A DNA stretch of 26,468 bases, from the NCBI GenBank assembly GCA_963579025.1, contig CAUZFZ010000146.1, positions 1 to 26,468 on the forward strand. Reading direction: 5' to 3'. Both the position numbers and the translations under genes were made by a program. Each line of letters begins with the position of its first letter. The first letter of the stretch is position 1. Of this stretch, positions 24,407-26,468 are shown piece after piece. The notes beneath the pieces are model-generated. The model was not told the DNA's origin and did no database searches. It saw nothing but the letters and a program-made list of their open reading frames with translations. This DNA is from CAUZFZ01 sp963579025. Its GTDB lineage: Bacteria > Planctomycetota > Planctomycetia > Planctomycetales > Planctomycetaceae.

Positions 24407-24481
24407 GAATGTCCGATGACACCGATTGGGTCGGATAAGGAGTCTCCCCGGCCACGGCAGCCGGGACGTGGCCGCCATCAA

Positions 24482-24848
24482 CCAGTCCGTGGAGGCTGCC
24501 TTTATCCGTTTCTCTTAACGGTTTACTCCACGACGCGATGGTTCATCGAGTTGAATCCAGGCTCATGATGGCGTCAACAATGGCTACACATTGAACAGCC
24601 AGTCCAAGCGTGACTCCACGTCGTGCGATGACAGTATGTCTGGGTTCGTGCCGTCTCCTCGAATGGACGCAATCGTGTCCACTCTTGACGACATTAGCAC
24701 GCTAGTGCCTTTGTCAGCCTGCTGGAAAGCCATTTCCGGGTTGGTTATCGTCTGCTCAACTGAGCCGTGCATCAGGTAGCCACACCATTGAAGATGCTCG
24801 CGCCTGAGAATACGTCAAGTCGAACATCCGCGGGCCGTGGAGTGAATC
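24482..24848. other. gene-poor intergenic region
   Basis: This 367-base stretch, with the possible remnant at 24051-24406, makes up the ~810-base gap between the ABC ATPase gene and the last gene. Two opposite 62-codon frames (24584-24772 minus, 24591-24779 plus) overlap completely; neither has a clear ribosome-binding site or recognisable domain. I see no RNA gene, repeat or convincing promoter. Confidence 0.4.
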
Positions 24849-26417
24849 ATGAGATTCCGAAAGACGGTCCTGTGCGCAGTTGCCGTGACAGCAACCTGGC
24901 TGACGCCCGAAGTCGGTGCTCGTGGACGTATTGGTGGTGGCCGTGCCGGTGGAATGCGGAGTGCTCCTCGCGGTGGATTTTCCGGACGAGGGATATCCGG
25001 TGGTGGAATCTCACGTAGTCGGACTCCCTCACGCATGCCGAGCGGGGGCATCCAGAATCGGAGTCCGTCATTCAGCACGCCACGCGCGGGAAGCAGCCGG
25101 ATCGGGTCTGGAAGTCGAACGCCGCGTTCCAGTGGCATTGGATCAAATCGAGCGGGCGTGACGATTCGTCCGGGCATCGGCTCGGGAGGCATCCAGCCCG
25201 GCACGCGTCCTCAAGTCGGGAGTGGAACCCGTGTCGGCACGGGCGGCAGTCGGGTCGGCAGCGGTTCCCTCGGCTCAGGGCGAGTTAACACTGGTCAATT
25301 CCCGGGACTGGGCAGTCGCTCAACGGCGAATCTGCCGGGGCTGGGAAGTGGCAATGCCGGGCAACGATTGACGGAGCGTTACCCGAACCTCAATCGGGAC
25401 AATCTGCGGCAACAGATCAGAAGCGCGGATCAGTCACCGACAATCAGGCGTGAGAAACTCCAGGCCTGGCAGCAACAGCAGGGTGATCGACGCGTGCGAA
25501 CGCCAGAGCGCAGACTGGAACTGCAGGACCGCTTTTCGCAGGTCGATCGCGAGGGATGGCAGCAGAATCGAAATGAGAATCGTGACGACCGGCAGGAATA
25601 CCGCGGCGGCGCACGAGAGGACTGGCAGAACTGGTACGACGACAACTACTCCCAGCACTATGGCTGGCATAACGGTTGCTGGCACGACGGCTGGGAACAC
25701 ATGTGGGAGGAACATCCTGCGGCCGCCGCCTTTGGACTGACCTGGTGGGGCGCCAACACCATGTCTTACCTGTTTGGAACGTCGGCTTATGCGAACCCGT
25801 ACTACGTCGAGTCGACGTCAGGCCGGGGGATCGATTACTCACAACCGCAGTTGGTCGTTGAGCAGACTGTTACAGACGGACCGAACTCAGAACCACCCGA
25901 GGTATCGGAAAAGGGTCTGCTGGCATTTGACCAGGCCCGTGCAGCATTCCTCGCTGGGAACTACGACGAGGCCCGGCGACACACCGACGAGGCACTCAAG
26001 ACGATGCCACACGACGCGGTTGTGCATGAGTTCCGCGCACTCACGCTGTTTGCGCTGAAGCGTTACAGCGAGTCGGCAACGGCGCTGCATTCGGTGCTGG
26101 CCGTTGGACCGGGATGGGACTGGACAACAATGGCGCAGCTCTATGCCAGCGTCGAGATTTACTCGCAGCAATTGCGAGCCCTTGAGGAATGGACGAAGAC
26201 GCATCCAAACACTCCCGATGGCCACTTTGTGCTGGCGTATCACTATCTCACGTGTGGACACCGTGAAGTGGCGACGGACCAATTGAAACTGGTCGTCAAA
26301 GCACTGCCGGACGATCCTGTTTCCGCTCGCCTTTTGAACCAACTGACAGGAGAGGAGCCAGCCACGAATGGCACTGCCGGTTTGGTAGCAAGGGGTTACG
26401 TCATGCGGCGGCCTTGA
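24849..26417 (+). CDS. exported Gly/Arg/Ser-rich protein with Trp/His-rich middle and C-terminal TPRs
   Basis: A 522-residue protein starting at ATG 24849, with GGAGTGAATC just upstream. A signal peptide (KTVLCAVAVTATWLTPEVGA, ~5-24) is followed by ~150 residues of Gly/Arg/Ser/Pro low complexity with a recurring GSGSR/GxGSG pattern (RIGSGSRTPRSSGIGSNRAG). A basic helical part follows (~175-265, RYPNLNRDNLRQQIRSAD, QAWQQQQGDRR). A Trp/His/Tyr-rich segment (~266-292, WYDDNYSQHYGWHNGCWHDG) comes next, then a hydrophobic stretch (AAAAFGLTWWGANTMSYLFG, ~297-316), and two or more TPR-like repeats (~355-500; ARAAFLAGNYDEARRHTDEA). Proteins of this layout, with a YDDNY/HWHxGWH-type middle and TPR end, are known in Planctomycetota but have no established function. 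It probably acts at the cell envelope. Monocistronic as far as visible. Confidence 0.8.
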   Translation: MRFRKTVLCAVAVTATWLTPEVGARGRIGGGRAGGMRSAPRGGFSGRGISGGGISRSRTPSRMPSGGIQNRSPSFSTPRAGSSRIGSGSRTPRSSGIGSNRAGVTIRPGIGSGGIQPGTRPQVGSGTRVGTGGSRVGSGSLGSGRVNTGQFPGLGSRSTANLPGLGSGNAGQRLTERYPNLNRDNLRQQIRSADQSPTIRREKLQAWQQQQGDRRVRTPERRLELQDRFSQVDREGWQQNRNENRDDRQEYRGGAREDWQNWYDDNYSQHYGWHNGCWHDGWEHMWEEHPAAAAFGLTWWGANTMSYLFGTSAYANPYYVESTSGRGIDYSQPQLVVEQTVTDGPNSEPPEVSEKGLLAFDQARAAFLAGNYDEARRHTDEALKTMPHDAVVHEFRALTLFALKRYSESATALHSVLAVGPGWDWTTMAQLYASVEIYSQQLRALEEWTKTHPNTPDGHFVLAYHYLTCGHREVATDQLKLVVKALPDDPVSARLLNQLTGEEPATNGTAGLVARGYVMRRP

Positions 26418-26468
26418 GCTGGTGTCTTGGTTTCTTCATTAGAGCCAGAACTTTCGGTCTGCGTTTGT

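Noticed and set aside
24849..25380. Gly-rich plus-strand sequence as another Cys-Gly MNIO substrate.
   Set aside because: It has Gly/Arg/Ser but practically no cysteine, and a signal peptide, so it does not fit the Cys-Gly tail pattern.

Overview
The window most likely comes from a member of the Planctomycetota (Planctomycetia-like; I cannot name the genus). The evidence is GC-rich DNA in short operons on both strands and a typical set of families: TPR plus FG-GAP/VCBS plus ASPIC/UnbV secreted proteins, long leucine-rich-repeat proteins with repeats of the ITDAGL type, small Cys-rich zinc-ribbon membrane proteins, a PTS EIIA domain fused to an excisionase-type helix-turn-helix, and a Gly/Arg-rich exported TPR protein. 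I see no tRNA, rRNA, CRISPR array, insertion sequence or phage gene.

Layout. (1) 17-893, minus: a small uncharacterised protein and an AbiEii/MNT-like nucleotidyltransferase in overlapping frames, resembling a toxin-antitoxin pair. (2) 1018-3870, minus: a large exported TPR-VCBS-ASPIC protein; behind it, on the plus strand at about 4021-4200, lies a decayed piece of another VCBS/ASPIC gene. (3) 4217-4939, minus: an exported zinc metallopeptidase of anthrax-lethal-factor-like type, divergent from a second nucleotidyltransferase-like protein (5120-5881). (4) 5934-8850, plus: the most interesting segment. Two paralogous zinc-ribbon membrane proteins carry Cys-Gly-rich C-termini. The second is joined in frame to a DUF692/MNIO iron enzyme, followed by an overlapping gene for a probable MNIO partner protein. 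This looks like a peptide-modification (RiPP-like) system whose substrates are membrane-anchored Cys-Gly tails. The join contains a hidden Cys-Gly tail in the -1 frame, so it is a frameshifted, or ribosomally frameshifted, version of two separate genes. (5) 9083-9595, plus: a small membrane-anchored protein with a clear intrinsic terminator at 9629-9664. (6) 12851-9714, minus: sufE, sufS and a class I/II aminotransferase, with a nested inverted repeat at the sufS stop.

(7) 13141-17585, plus: trxB-like reductase, M24 peptidase, FabI enoyl-ACP reductase, TrmL tRNA methyltransferase and the HTH-EIIA protein, tightly packed for the first four. (8) 19836-17619, minus: LRR protein then FHA protein, converging on group 7. 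(9) 24038-20016, minus: ABC ATPase, ABC-2 permease and a membrane-anchored TPR-like protein, the last two with a 4-base overlap. (10) 24039-24848: a gene-poor stretch with a possible frameshifted remnant. (11) 24849-26417, plus: an exported Gly/Arg/Ser-rich protein with a Trp/His-rich middle and C-terminal TPRs.

Functional themes: Fe-S/sulfur handling (SufE/SufS), thiol redox (TrxB), a probable Cys-modifying iron enzyme with its substrates, fatty-acid synthesis, and cell-surface or secreted repeat proteins. Starts were chosen from ribosome-binding sites and overlaps and differ in several places from the longest open frame. All family assignments are by reading motifs; no search was run.
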